A stretch of 63,139 nucleotides of DNA from an uncultured Clostridia bacterium (GTDB lineage: Bacteria; Bacillota; Clostridia; TANB77; CAG-508). Positions within the stretch are counted from its first letter, which is position 1. Each line of letters opens with the position of its first letter. A program made the position numbers and the translations under genes. This document shows, piece after piece, positions 1 through 9,190 of this stretch. The notes below the pieces were generated by a model. That model was not told the origin of the DNA. It searched no databases and saw nothing but the letters and a program-made list of their open reading frames with translations. The stretch covers positions 1 to 63,139 of the forward strand of contig CAOPES010000010.1 in NCBI GenBank assembly GCA_948502395.1, given 5' to 3'.

Positions 1-96
1 CACTTTTGTACTATATCAGATTTTATATACTTTTTCAATATTTTTATTCAATTTTTTTCAACTTTTCATCGCAAAATTCGACATTTCTCGACATTC

Positions 97-1489
97 CTAA
101 ATTTTAACTATTATATGGTCTTGTTCTGCCTTACAGCACTTTACTTCAACAATCTCATTTTCAACTCCGCTTCCATCAACTTGACTTTCATCTTTCACCA
201 AATAAGCTTGTACATAATTCTTAGTATGTCCCTTATACACTCCGTCTTTCTCTTCTTCAAAAAGTACCTGAACAGTTTGCCCTACATAACCTTCGTTGTA
301 TTCCTTCTCATTCACATTTGACAATTCTATCAACCTTTGGCTTCTTTGTTCCTTTTTATTTCCGTCAATTTGTTCTTTCATAGCAGCAGCTTTTGTGCCT
401 TTTCTTGGAGAGTACTTAAAAATATGCATTTTATAAAATTTTATTTCCTTCAAAAATTGATATGTCTCTTCAAATTCTTTCTCTGTCTCTCCTGGAAATC
501 CTACAATTATATCTGTTGTCAATATCACATCATTATAATTTTTTCTTAATATTGATACTATTTTTCTAAATTGTTCAGTCGTATATCTTCTATTCATTCT
601 TTTTAAAGTTTCATCACAACCGCTTTGCAATGATAAATGAAAGTGATGGCATATTTTTTCTAACTTTGTTAGCCTTTTCATAAATTCTTCATTTATTAAT
701 AATGGCTCTATTGAACCTAATCTAATTCTTTCAATACCGTTTATTTTGTTTATTTCTTCCAATAAATCGATTAATCTATATTCTTTTTTATTTTCTTCAA
801 ATTTAAAGTCTTTTCCATATGATGCTACATGTATTCCAGTAATTACAACTTCTTTTATTCCTTCTTTTGCAATCTTCTTTATTTCAGATATTATGCTTTC
901 TGGTTTTCTACTTCTTACTCTTCCACGTGCATATGGGATTATGCAATATGAACAAAATCTATCACAACCATCTTGCACTTTTATTACAGCTCTTGTTTTT
1001 TCTGTATATGTTACATCTCCAAAGTCTACAAATTCCTTTTTATACATAACATCTTCTATTTCAACTAATTTTTTTGGTTCATTTTCTGAATTTTCCACAA
1101 TAGCATTAGAACAACTTAAAGAATTTTCATTTTCTTCTGCAAATTCTTCTACATATTTTACTATTTCTTTTTTTTCGTTATTTCCTAATATTAAGTCTAT
1201 TTCTTCTATTTTTTCTAGTTCACTTTTTGCTACTTGTGCATAGCAACCACATGCAACTACAATGGCTTGGTTGTTTATTTCTTTTACTCTACGAAGCATT
1301 TGTCTGGATTTTCTGTCTGACATATTTGTTACTGTACATGTGTTTATTACATATATATCAGCTTTTTCGTGTTGATTTACAATTTCGTATCCACTTTCTA
1401 TAAACTTTTGCACCATTGCGTTTGTTTCGTATTGATTTACTTTACACCCGAAGTGTTATGAAAGCTACGTTTTTTCTTTTATTCTCCAT
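97..1489 (-). CDS. mtaB: tRNA t6A37 methylthiotransferase MtaB, read through a +1 frameshift at CGG
   Basis: Radical-SAM methylthiotransferase that turns t6A37 into ms2t6A37 in ANN-decoding tRNAs. The UPF0004 domain is first, with NTCTVT and CGCYAQ cysteines. The radical SAM domain follows with CDRFCSYCIIPYARG (CxxxCxxC), and a TRAM-like end comes last. The uninterrupted frame begins only at 1416 (MVQKF) and lacks the first cluster cysteine. Upstream, an ATG at 1487-1489 with an AAAGGAA site encodes MENKRKNVAFITL, then CGG GTG TAA. Skipping the C at 1450 gives ITLGCKVNQYE, the family's hallmark N-terminus, and joins the long frame. The full product would be about 463 residues. The family call is near certain from the motifs. 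Whether the extra base is recoded, a real mutation or a sequence error cannot be told here. Confidence 0.9.
1448..1450 (-). other. CGG +1 frameshift site in mtaB
   Basis: Coding strand reads ACA CTT CGG GTG TAA. Dropping the C at 1450 gives CTT GGG TGT AAA, restoring LGCK. The zero frame stops two codons later. No Shine-Dalgarno-like stimulator is visible just upstream. Confidence 0.75.
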
Positions 1490-1525
1490 TTTATATTTCG
1501 TTCCTTTCTTCTTTCAATGCATGCT

Positions 1526-1564
1526 CTCAAAAATATCGCAAAAGAATACTCTAATGCGATATTT
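1526..1564 (-). terminator. Rho-independent terminator after mreB
   Basis: A perfect 10-bp stem (AAATATCGCA / TGCGATATTT) with a 14-base loop lies just past the mreB stop. On the minus strand it is followed by a short T run. Confidence 0.75.
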
Positions 1565-1582
1565 CATTGTTTACCTATATTA

Positions 1583-2587
1583 TTATCTTCTTGCCTTTCC
1601 TTCTAATGCATCTAAATTGTCTAATGCTTTTCCTGTTCCTAATGCTACACATGATACAGTGTCTTGTGCTATCATTACATTTATGCCTGTTTTTTCTTGT
1701 AATAATTTGTCTAGCCCATCAACTAAGCATCCGCCACCTGTCATGTATATTCCTTTGTCACTTATGTCTGCTGCTAATTCTGGTGGTGTTCTCTCTAATA
1801 CACTGTGTACAGCGTCTACTATCATCATTGCTGGTTCTATTAGTGCTTCTAGCATTTCACTTGAATATACTGTTATTGTTTTTGGTAATCCTGTTGATAG
1901 GTCTCTTCCCCTTATTTGCATATCTGTGTCTTGAATTTTTGGGAATACACATCCGATATTTACTTTTAGGTCTTCGGCTGTTCTTTCTCCTATTACCATA
2001 TTGTGTTTTTTCTTGATGTATTTTACGATATATTCGTCAAATCTATCTCCTGCGACTTTTAATGATGTGCTTACAACTGATCCACCTAGCGAAATTACTG
2101 CTATATCTGTTGTTCCACCACCTATATCTACTACCATATTTCCACATGGTTTTGATATGTCTATTCCTGCTCCTATTGCTGCTGCTATTGGCTCTTCAAT
2201 TAAATATACTTTTCTTGCTCCTGCTTGTGATGCTGCATCTATTACTGCTTTTTTCTCTACTTCTGTTACTTGTGATGGTATGCATATCATTATTCTTGGC
2301 GCAAAAATAAATTTTCCACATATTTTGTTTATGAAGTATTTTAACATTTTTTCAGTTACTGTGTAGTCTGAAATTACTCCGTCTCTTAGTGGTCTTGTTG
2401 CTACTATGTTACCAGGTGTTCTTCCTAACATTTTTCTAGCTTCTTGTCCAACTGCTAGAACGTCTCCTGTAATGTTGTTTACTGCAACAACAGATGGCTC
2501 TCTTAATACTATTCCTTTTCCTTTTACATATGCTATTACTGTTGCTGTTCCTAAATCGATACCGATATCTTGCCCCATTTTAAACAT
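1583..2587 (-). CDS. mreB: Rod-shape-determining actin homologue MreB/Mbl
   Basis: Bacterial actin that polymerises under the membrane and guides lateral wall synthesis. The actin-fold motifs are present: IDLGTATV near the N-terminus (phosphate 1), VVDIGGGTTDIAVISL mid-protein (phosphate 2) and MTGGGCLVDGLDKLL near the C-terminus (adenosine). The length of about 334 residues is typical. The first ATG at 2596 directly abuts the GGAAGG site, so the ATG at 2587 (MFKMGQDIG), nine bases from it, is the better start. Whether this is MreB or the paralogue Mbl cannot be settled here, because mreC and mreD are not adjacent. It is divergent from tsaE and followed by its own terminator. Confidence 0.93.
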   Translation of the reverse strand: MFKMGQDIGIDLGTATVIAYVKGKGIVLREPSVVAVNNITGDVLAVGQEARKMLGRTPGNIVATRPLRDGVISDYTVTEKMLKYFINKICGKFIFAPRIMICIPSQVTEVEKKAVIDAASQAGARKVYLIEEPIAAAIGAGIDISKPCGNMVVDIGGGTTDIAVISLGGSVVSTSLKVAGDRFDEYIVKYIKKKHNMVIGERTAEDLKVNIGCVFPKIQDTDMQIRGRDLSTGLPKTITVYSSEMLEALIEPAMMIVDAVHSVLERTPPELAADISDKGIYMTGGGCLVDGLDKLLQEKTGINVMIAQDTVSCVALGTGKALDNLDALEGKARR

Positions 2588-2679
2588 GCTTTTCATCCTT
2601 CCTTAACATTTTTGTTTCTCTTTTATTACAAATGTATTACGATTATATTACAAGTATTCAAATTTATCAACCCTTTTCA

Positions 2680-2708
2680 TTGAATTTTTTATTTTTTTAT
2701 ATTATAAT
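2680..2708 (+). promoter_or_regulatory. Sigma-A promoter for tsaE-tsaB
   Basis: TTGAAT (2680-2685), a 17-base spacer and TATAAT (2703-2708) lie 35 bases before the tsaE start. Confidence 0.7.
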
Positions 2709-2742
2709 GTTTGTAGTTGATTTATTTGTCCGGGAGGAATTT

Positions 2743-3189
2743 ATGGAACACTATAAATTTATATCAAAAAATGAAGAAGATACAAAAAAATTCGCACGAG
2801 AACTAGCATCAAAATTAAAACCAAAAGATGTGGTGGTTTTGACTGGTGAACTTGGCTCTGGCAAGACTAAGTTTGTGGAAGGATTTTTATCTTATTATGG
2901 CTTAGAAAATGAAATTTCTAGCCCTACTTTTACAATTGTAAATGAATACAGTAAAGACAATATAAATATATACCATTTTGATGTTTACCGTTTAGAAGAT
3001 TGTTCAGAGTTTTATGAAATCGGCGGAGAAGAATATTTTGAAAATGGTATCTGTTTGATTGAATGGGGCGAGTTAATTGAAGAAGCTCTTCCTAAAAATT
3101 ATATTCATATTGTCTTTAAAAAAGACACTGAAAATGAAGATTTGAGAATCTTGGAAATGAGTTCTATCAAGAGATTAGATTTGCAATAA
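2743..3189 (+). CDS. tsaE: tRNA t6A synthesis ATPase TsaE
   Basis: Small P-loop ATPase that supports the TsaBD complex in making threonylcarbamoyl-A37. Walker A is GELGSGKTKF at about residues 35-44, followed by the family features SSPTFTIVNEY, HFDVYRL and LIEWGE. The ATG at 2743 (MEHYKF) has a strong GGGAGG site six bases upstream and gives 148 residues, the usual size. An in-frame extension to 2632 is hydrophobic and has no site, so it is excluded. It lies upstream of tsaB, a frequent pairing, in one operon. Nearby mtaB acts on the product of this pathway. Confidence 0.93.
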   Translation: MEHYKFISKNEEDTKKFARELASKLKPKDVVVLTGELGSGKTKFVEGFLSYYGLENEISSPTFTIVNEYSKDNINIYHFDVYRLEDCSEFYEIGGEEYFENGICLIEWGELIEEALPKNYIHIVFKKDTENEDLRILEMSSIKRLDLQ

Positions 3190-3249
3190 ATGCTATATTG
3201 ACATTTACTTTTTACTATAAAATATGAAATTAAAAGGAGAAATTTTATT

Positions 3250-3969
3250 ATGAAAATTTTAAGTATAGACACATCAAGTAATATTTGTGGAGTATCAATT
3301 TTAGAAGATACAAATTTAATATGTAAATTGGATGCAGACACTGGCAGAACTCACTCTGAAAATTTAATGCCAATGGTAGATGAAGCATTGAAAAAAGCTG
3401 AATTAAAGCCAGCTGACATCAATTTAATTGTTTGTGATATTGGACCTGGTTCATTTACAGGAATTAGAATCGGAGTTGCTACTGCAAAGGCCTTTTCTGA
3501 CAGCCTAAACATCCCTTGTGTTGGAATTAGTTCACTAGAAGCTTTGGCTTATAAACCGATGTTTTTGGGGTATGTATGTAGTATGATTGATTGCAAAAAT
3601 GATAATTGCTATTTTGCTTTATATGAGAAAAAAGATGATGGTTTGGAAGCTTTAATTGAACCACAGGCTGAAAATATTGAAAGTGCTTTGGCTATTTTAG
3701 ATAGTTATTGTGTAGACACTTTAAATTCTGACTCTATTGCCTTTGTAGGTGATGGTTCTGATATTTATAAAACTGAAATTTCACAAACTTTTGAAAATGC
3801 TACTTTTTTACCTGATGAATTTAATGTTTTGAATTCTGATACTTTGGCTTTAGCTGGATTGTCTAAGTTTAATTCTGGAATTGAACTTGATGATGTTTTG
3901 CCTTTGTATTTGAAGAAACCACAAGCTCAAAGACAGTTGGAAGAAAGAGAACTTAATTTGAAAAAGTAA
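3250..3969 (+). CDS. tsaB: tRNA t6A synthesis protein TsaB
   Basis: Pseudo-enzyme partner of TsaD in t6A37 synthesis. The ASKHA-fold start ILSIDTSSNICGVSIL, the segment RTHSENLMPMVDEAL and the motif DIGPGSFTGIRIGVATAKAF are diagnostic. At 239 residues the length is normal. AAAAGGAG precedes the ATG at 3250. It lies 60 bases after tsaE and ends before a clear terminator. tsaD itself is not in the window. Confidence 0.94.
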   Translation: MKILSIDTSSNICGVSILEDTNLICKLDADTGRTHSENLMPMVDEALKKAELKPADINLIVCDIGPGSFTGIRIGVATAKAFSDSLNIPCVGISSLEALAYKPMFLGYVCSMIDCKNDNCYFALYEKKDDGLEALIEPQAENIESALAILDSYCVDTLNSDSIAFVGDGSDIYKTEISQTFENATFLPDEFNVLNSDTLALAGLSKFNSGIELDDVLPLYLKKPQAQRQLEERELNLKK

Positions 3970-3990
3970 AATTTTATTATAATATCTTTT

Positions 3991-4025
3991 AAAGCTGCTG
4001 ACTTTTGCTTAGTCAACAGCTTTTT
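3991..4025 (+). terminator. Terminator after tsaEB
   Basis: AAAGCTGCTGAC / GTCAACAGCTTT stem with one mismatch and a T5 tail. It sits between the convergent tsaB and dCMP deaminase genes. Confidence 0.75.
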
Positions 4026-4043
4026 GGTTTGTTAATAGTCTCG

Positions 4044-4544
4044 CTATTTTAAGTCTATTAATATTTCTTTTTCTTCTTGTATATCTATCTTACTATATTT
4101 TACGCCACATTCATCAAAAAGCTTTCTAGATGCTATGTTATTTTCAGAAGTAGCATATTTATCAGATAAATAAATAACTTCTTTAATTCCTGATTGAATA
4201 ATAATCTTTGCACACTCATTGCAAGGAAACAAATCAACATAGATTTTCGCATCTTCTAAATCTTTTTTGCTACCCCTGTAATTCAAAATCGCATTCAATT
4301 CTGCGTGGCATACATATGGATACTTAGTATCTAAATTCTCTCCATCTCTGCCCCAAGGGAAACTTTCGTCGTCAAAACCATTTGGCGCTCCATTATATCC
4401 TATTGACAAAATTCTGTTGTCATTACTTACTATGCATGCTCCTACTTGTGTTGATGGGTCTTTACTTCTCATAGCTGATAACTTTGCTATCGCCATAAAA
4501 TATTCATCCCAACCTATATAATCTTTTCTTTTTTCTCCACTCAT
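4044..4544 (-). CDS. comEB: dCMP deaminase (ComEB family)
   Basis: Zinc deaminase that makes dUMP from dCMP for thymidylate synthesis. The motifs are CHAELNAILNY (HAE, zinc ligand and catalytic Glu) and PCNECAKIII (PCxxC). The ATG at 4544 (MSGEKRKDYIGWDEYF) has AGAAGGAG seven bases upstream and gives 166 residues, as expected. The open frame continues upstream to 4643, but that part is the GGGGAC-type repeat and is not protein-like. The name comEB follows the Bacillus homologue; no competence genes are nearby. Confidence 0.92.
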   Translation of the reverse strand: MSGEKRKDYIGWDEYFMAIAKLSAMRSKDPSTQVGACIVSNDNRILSIGYNGAPNGFDDESFPWGRDGENLDTKYPYVCHAELNAILNYRGSKKDLEDAKIYVDLFPCNECAKIIIQSGIKEVIYLSDKYATSENNIASRKLFDECGVKYSKIDIQEEKEILIDLK

Positions 4545-4575
4545 ATTATTACTCCTTCTATATTTTAAACTAGAT

Positions 4576-4626
4576 GTGTCCCAGAATGGACATTTTGTCC
4601 AAAAAGAAACGTCCCCAAATGTCCCA
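4576..4626. repeat. GGGGAC-family palindrome, copy A (diverged)
   Basis: Outer GTGTCCC and inner TGGACA/TGTCCA, GTCCCC and GTCCCA segments form nested imperfect inverted repeats between obg and comEB. This is a degraded member of the family seen at five other intergenic sites. Confidence 0.55.
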
Positions 4627-5901
4627 TTATTCGTACCATTCAAGTTCCCAATCGTCTAGTATTACTGTGTCACCTTGGCATACACCCATCTCTTTTAATT
4701 TAGCATCTATTCCCATATTTTTTAAGCATTTTTGTAGGTAATACATTGATTCATTGTCTTCTATGTTTACTCTTCCCATTAATCTTTGAATTGCTCTTCC
4801 TGTTACTATAAATACTCCATCTTCTTCTTTGATTTCCCATTCGTCTTTTTTGTCTTCTAAAGTATAGACAACTTTGTCTTCTATTTCTACCAATTCTTCT
4901 TTTGGCAATGTTTTTAGCACTTCTGCTACATGGTCAATTAACTCTTGAACTCCGTCTTTAGTTGCTGCTGATATTTTGTAAAGTTCTAGCCCTTCTTTTT
5001 TTGCTAGTTTTTCTACTTCTTTTAATAGTGTTTCATCTTGTATTACATCTGTTTTATTTGCTACTATTATTTGCTTTCTTGTTGATAGTTTTTCACTGTA
5101 TTTTTTTAACTCTTTGTTTATTGCATAGAAATCTTCTACTGGATTTCTTCCTTCTTGTCCTGATACATCTAAGAAATGTAGTAATAAACGTGTTCTTTCA
5201 ACATGTCTTAAAAATTGAATTCCAAGTCCTACACCTTCACTTGCACCTTCTATGATTCCTGGTATATCTGCTATTACAAAACCGTTTCCGTCTTTTGTTT
5301 TTACAACTCCTAGGTTTGGTATTATTGTTGTAAAGTGATAATTTGCAATTTTAGGTTTTGCGTCTGTTACTGTTGCTAAAAATGTTGATTTTCCTACATT
5401 CGGAAATCCTAGAAGTCCTACATCTGCTAACAATTTCAATTCTAGTATTAATTCTTTTTCTTCTCCTTTTTCTCCATCTTCTGAAAATCTAGGAGCTTGT
5501 CTTGTCGCTGTGGCAAAGTGTGAATTTCCTCTTCCACCTCTTCCACCTTTTAGAATTAGTTCAGTTTGGTTTGGTTCAGATAAATCTGCTACCACTTTTC
5601 CAGTTTCTGCATCTTTTACCACTGTACCTATTGGCACTTTAATATATAAGTCTTCTCCATATTTTCCATTGCAATGGCTTCCACTTCCATTATCTCCATT
5701 TTTAGCTTTGAACTTTTTATTATATCTAAAATCTATTAATGTATTTTTGTCTTTGTCAACTTGGAAATAAATATTTCCACCATTTCCGCCGTCTCCGCCG
5801 TCTGGTCCACCAGCTGCAACGTATTTTTCTCTTCTAAATGTCGCTGCACCGTTTCCACCGTCTCCTGATTTAATTATTATTTTTGTGTAATCTGTAAACA
5901 T
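4627..5901 (-). CDS. obg: Ribosome-associated GTPase Obg
   Basis: Essential GTPase for 50S maturation and stress signalling. The glycine-rich Obg fold comes first (about 1-157, with KSGDGGNGAATFRREKYV). The G domain follows with GFPNVGKST, DIPGIIEGA and NKTD. A C-terminal OCT domain follows, with VTGRAIQRLMGRVN. At 424 residues it is full length for the Firmicutes type. AAAAAGGAGAG precedes the ATG. In many relatives obg follows rpmA, but here the ribosomal pair is 30 kb away. GGGGAC-type palindromes flank the gene on both sides. Confidence 0.96.
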   Translation of the reverse strand: MFTDYTKIIIKSGDGGNGAATFRREKYVAAGGPDGGDGGNGGNIYFQVDKDKNTLIDFRYNKKFKAKNGDNGSGSHCNGKYGEDLYIKVPIGTVVKDAETGKVVADLSEPNQTELILKGGRGGRGNSHFATATRQAPRFSEDGEKGEEKELILELKLLADVGLLGFPNVGKSTFLATVTDAKPKIANYHFTTIIPNLGVVKTKDGNGFVIADIPGIIEGASEGVGLGIQFLRHVERTRLLLHFLDVSGQEGRNPVEDFYAINKELKKYSEKLSTRKQIIVANKTDVIQDETLLKEVEKLAKKEGLELYKISAATKDGVQELIDHVAEVLKTLPKEELVEIEDKVVYTLEDKKDEWEIKEEDGVFIVTGRAIQRLMGRVNIEDNESMYYLQKCLKNMGIDAKLKEMGVCQGDTVILDDWELEWYE

Positions 5902-5917
5902 TTTCTCTCCTTTTTGA

Positions 5918-6027
5918 AAAGGTGTTTTTGGGGACAGTCCTAAAAAACACCCTCTCTATATTTTTCTAAATATACTTAATTTTTTCCCTTTAAGGTGTTT
6001 TTTAGGACTGTCCCCAAAAACACCTTT
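5918..6027. repeat. GGGGAC-family palindrome, copy B (34-bp perfect arms)
   Basis: Arms 5918-5951 and 5994-6027 are exact inverted copies with the core GGGGACAGTCC, and 42 AT-rich bases separate them. Each arm is itself a hairpin (GGTGTTTTT / AAAAACACC). It fills the trpS-obg gap and touches the trpS stop codon. Confidence 0.85.
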
Positions 6028-7036
6028 ATTCAAAATAATCTAACTTCATTGCTCTTTTTACTTTTTTCATTGTTTCTTTTGCTATCTTTTGAGCCTTTGC
6101 TGTTCCTTCAATTAAAATTTTATCCACTTCTTCTGGATGAGCTTCATAATATGCTCTTTTTTCTCTAATTGGTTTCAATTCTTCAATAATATTTTTAGCT
6201 AATTGCTTTTTGCAAGCTACACATCCACGTTTTCCTGCTTTGCACTCTTCACATACTGTTTTTACTTCTTCATCTGTGCTAAATAATTTGTGATAATATG
6301 CAACCATACATATATCAGGATTTCCTAAATCGTCTTTTTTTATTCTGTTTGGGTCTGTTACTGCACTCATTACTTTTTTAGTGATTTCTTCTTCGCTATC
6401 TGATAGGTATATCGCATTTCCAAGTGATTTCCCCATTTTTTCGTTTCCGTCTAGCCCTTTTATTCTTTTTCCGCTTGATAATACTGCTTCTGGCTCTACT
6501 AATACTTCTCCATATATGCTGTTGAACTTTCTTACTATTTCACGACATTGCTCTATTAGCGGTAATTGGTCTTCCCCTACTGGTATCAGTTCTCCTTCAA
6601 ATGCTGTTATGTCTGCTGCTTGGCTTACTGGATATCCTAAAAATCCATATGTTACACTTTCTCCAAATAACTCTTTCTTTTGCGCTATTTCTGTTTTTAC
6701 TGTTGGATTTCTTTGTAATCTTGCTATTGTTACTAGGTTTGAATAAAATACTGTTAATTCTGCCACTTCTGGTATCATTGATTGTATGTATATTGTTGTT
6801 TTTTTAGGGTCTATTCCAACTGATAAATAGTCTATTGCTACTTCTCTGATGTTTTTTCTTACTTTTTCTGGGTTGTTAAAATTGTCTGTTAGCGCTTGAA
6901 CATCTGCTATTAATATATATGGGTCATATTCTCCACTTTCTTGCATTTCTAATCTTTTTTTAAGTGACCCAAAATAATGACCTATGTGTAATCTCCCTGT
7001 TGGTCTGTCCCCTGTTATTATTCTTTTTTTCCCCAT
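6026..7036 (-). CDS. trpS: Tryptophanyl-tRNA synthetase
   Basis: Class Ic synthetase that charges tRNA-Trp. The HIGH-type motif is PTGRLHIGHYFGSL near residue 11, and the KMSKS-type motif is GNEKMGKSLGNAI at about 200. The segment CEECKAGKRGCVACKKQL in the C-terminal part contains clustered cysteines seen in some bacterial forms. At 336 residues it has normal length. AAAAAGGAGAG lies upstream of the ATG. No T-box leader is visible in the upstream gap, which instead holds a GGGGAC palindrome. Confidence 0.95.
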   Translation of the reverse strand: MGKKRIITGDRPTGRLHIGHYFGSLKKRLEMQESGEYDPYILIADVQALTDNFNNPEKVRKNIREVAIDYLSVGIDPKKTTIYIQSMIPEVAELTVFYSNLVTIARLQRNPTVKTEIAQKKELFGESVTYGFLGYPVSQAADITAFEGELIPVGEDQLPLIEQCREIVRKFNSIYGEVLVEPEAVLSSGKRIKGLDGNEKMGKSLGNAIYLSDSEEEITKKVMSAVTDPNRIKKDDLGNPDICMVAYYHKLFSTDEEVKTVCEECKAGKRGCVACKKQLAKNIIEELKPIREKRAYYEAHPEEVDKILIEGTAKAQKIAKETMKKVKRAMKLDYFE

Positions 7037-7115
7037 AACGCTTCTCTCCTTTTTTGATGTTTTTGCTTATTATACTATATTTTATGAGATTTTACAAGGT
7101 TTGTATCATATAATC

Positions 7116-7208
7116 AAATTTTTGCCACTGGGGACGGACCTTTTTGGCAATAAATTGCCAAAAAGGTCCGTCCCCAGTGGCAAAAATTTCGTCCCAGTGC
7201 CAAAAAAA
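7116..7208. repeat. GGGGAC-family palindrome, copy C (35-bp perfect arms)
   Basis: Arms 7116-7150 and 7155-7189 are perfect inverted copies around a TAAA loop, core GGGGACGGACC. A partial third unit (GTCCCAGTGCC) follows at 7190-7208, directly before the amylase stop. It could also end transcription of the amylase. Confidence 0.85.
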
Positions 7209-7212
7209 GAGA

Positions 7213-9099
7213 CTATATTCTAGTCTCTTTCGCATTACTTTTCAGGATTGCAATTCCGCCGTATGGTAACAAATAGTTGGTCGTTCCGTTTAGTGCAAAT
7301 ACTTCATTCCCATTTTTTAATTCATCTGGCACTGTTATATTTCTTGTACTTTCCCCCCGATTGAGTGCAACATACAAAGAGTTTTCTTTATTTTCTCTTT
7401 TAAAAATAAACAGGTCAGAATCCTTATATAATACTTCCGGATTGCAATTTTCTGATGCAAATTTCTTTCTAAAATTCCCAATTTCTCGATAGAACGAAAG
7501 CAGGTCTTGGTCTTCTTGTCCCCAATTATAACATTTTCTGTTAAATGGGTCTTTCCAACCATAAAGTCCAGATTCTGTTCCATAATATACGCATGGGTTT
7601 CCGATATAAAAGTATTGAAGCATTGTGCCTACTTTTAGTAAGCTTTTGGCATATTGATATTCTTCATAACTTAGGATTTCGTTTTCGTTTTCGAAGTTTC
7701 TAAATCCATCTGTATCGAAGTAATCATATCCTTTATGCCAAGGTGATGGTTGTTCATCTACCTTCCAGATATCCATAACGCCTGTTCTCATATATTGCTT
7801 TTTGGCAAATATGGTCATAGCTCTTATGGTATCGTGTGTGCTCAGTGAGAATAGTAAGCAGTCCACTGTTTCTTGCGGATAGTTTTCTACTATTTGTCGC
7901 ATTTTTGCTTCTAAGTAGTCACTTTCTCCATATACCAAAAATTTCAGTGCTGCATTTGTTAATGGATAGCATGTTGGTGAGTCTATGCCTTTTCCAAAAA
8001 CTTCTAAGTATGGGTCATCCCAATATTCTCCTACAATAAACATCGCTTTTTCTTTGTTAGCTCTGTTTCTAATTCCTTCTGCGAAGAATAATGGCTGGGC
8101 TTCTGATAAGTCCATTCTAAATCCGTCTACATATTTAGATAGTTTGGCAATTACACCATTTTCTCCATAAATGTAGTCTTGGAGACCTTTACTCCAGAAG
8201 TTATATATTGGCATATCTAAAAAACCATACCAACATTTTGCATTACCATTTTCATCCCACAAGAACCAGTCTCTATAAACAGAATTTGGATTGTGTAAAG
8301 CTTCCTGATAAATAGGGTTATCACTACAACAATGATTGCATGCAATATCCAAAATCAATTTCATTCCCCTGCTATTAGCTTTTTGATGTAGTCTGTCCAA
8401 GTCTTCAAACGTTCCTACTTCCGGGTCAATTTCCATATGATTTGTTGCTGCATACCGTTCATATCTAAGGGCACTTAAATTGATTGGTGATAAATAGATT
8501 ATTCCTACTCCTAGGCTTTCTAAATAGTCTAGCTTTTCTTCAATTCCTTTAAGGTTTCCACCAAAAAAGTCATTGTTGTGGAAATGTCCATTTTCATCTC
8601 TTTGCCAATTAACTGGCGCTCCCCAAATACGATATTTCCGCCCTGGCTGTTGTTCTACAACATAATTTGGACTTTTGTGAAATCTGTCTACAAAAATTTG
8701 ATAGACTAATTTTCCTTTTGCCCATCCAGGTACGGTGTAATCATTGTGAATTAGAATTCGCCAATATGGTGATTCTCCTTCTGTGATAAACGCTTGGTTG
8801 CTTTCCCTACTTATTTTGATTGCTTTTTCTTTTCCGTCGATTTTTACAAGAAAAAAGAAGAAGTATTCCCCGAGCTTATTAAATTGTACTTTTGTACAAT
8901 ATTCTACGGTTTTTTCTTCTTCTTTGGTTCTTTGTAATTCTTTTATTATTGACGGATTTTCTCCATGTCTGTTAAATAGTACTTTGCAGGTTTCAATATT
9001 GCCTACTTCTTTGCACAATTTTACTTTTATTTCAAAATTTTTCCCTAGCGCAATTTTCCGATTTTCAGGTACACATCTTACAGTTACATTGTTTTTCAT
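7213..9099 (-). CDS. GH13 alpha-amylase/neopullulanase-like glycosidase
   Basis: Alpha-glucan hydrolase of family GH13 with an N-terminal beta domain. The TIM-barrel motifs run in order: KLVYQIFVDRF, DFFGGNLKGI, LILDIACNHCCSD, VDGFRMDLSE (nucleophile Asp), FIVGEYWDD (acid/base Glu) and SLSTHDT (transition-state Asp). A short C-terminal beta domain contains YVALNRGE. No signal peptide is seen, so it is probably cytoplasmic and acts on imported maltodextrins. GGAGGG precedes the ATG. Base use differs from the neighbours: four in-frame CGG arginine codons (8 percent or so of its Arg by eye is not measured) and several CCG codons, where nearly all other genes here have no CGG. This suggests transfer. 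A repeat palindrome lies just downstream. Confidence 0.9.
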   Translation of the reverse strand: MKNNVTVRCVPENRKIALGKNFEIKVKLCKEVGNIETCKVLFNRHGENPSIIKELQRTKEEEKTVEYCTKVQFNKLGEYFFFFLVKIDGKEKAIKISRESNQAFITEGESPYWRILIHNDYTVPGWAKGKLVYQIFVDRFHKSPNYVVEQQPGRKYRIWGAPVNWQRDENGHFHNNDFFGGNLKGIEEKLDYLESLGVGIIYLSPINLSALRYERYAATNHMEIDPEVGTFEDLDRLHQKANSRGMKLILDIACNHCCSDNPIYQEALHNPNSVYRDWFLWDENGNAKCWYGFLDMPIYNFWSKGLQDYIYGENGVIAKLSKYVDGFRMDLSEAQPLFFAEGIRNRANKEKAMFIVGEYWDDPYLEVFGKGIDSPTCYPLTNAALKFLVYGESDYLEAKMRQIVENYPQETVDCLLFSLSTHDTIRAMTIFAKKQYMRTGVMDIWKVDEQPSPWHKGYDYFDTDGFRNFENENEILSYEEYQYAKSLLKVGTMLQYFYIGNPCVYYGTESGLYGWKDPFNRKCYNWGQEDQDLLSFYREIGNFRKKFASENCNPEVLYKDSDLFIFKRENKENSLYVALNRGESTRNITVPDELKNGNEVFALNGTTNYLLPYGGIAILKSNAKETRI

Positions 9100-9190
9100 G
9101 CTTTTACCCTCCCTTTATTTTAAAGTCGGATTTTGTCACTATTTGTTACAATTTCACTTTACTATATTTAGATACTTTTGTCAATAGATT

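Noticed and set aside
2632..2742. Upstream extension of tsaE
   Set aside because: It overlaps the promoter, lacks a ribosome site and is not conserved-looking; the 2743 start is clear.
4545..4643. N-terminal extension of the dCMP deaminase frame
   Set aside because: It lies on a GGGGAC-type repeat, and a good ribosome site marks the ATG at 4544.
7037..7212. T-box leader upstream of trpS
   Set aside because: No T-box sequence or antiterminator is visible; the gap is filled by a repeat palindrome.
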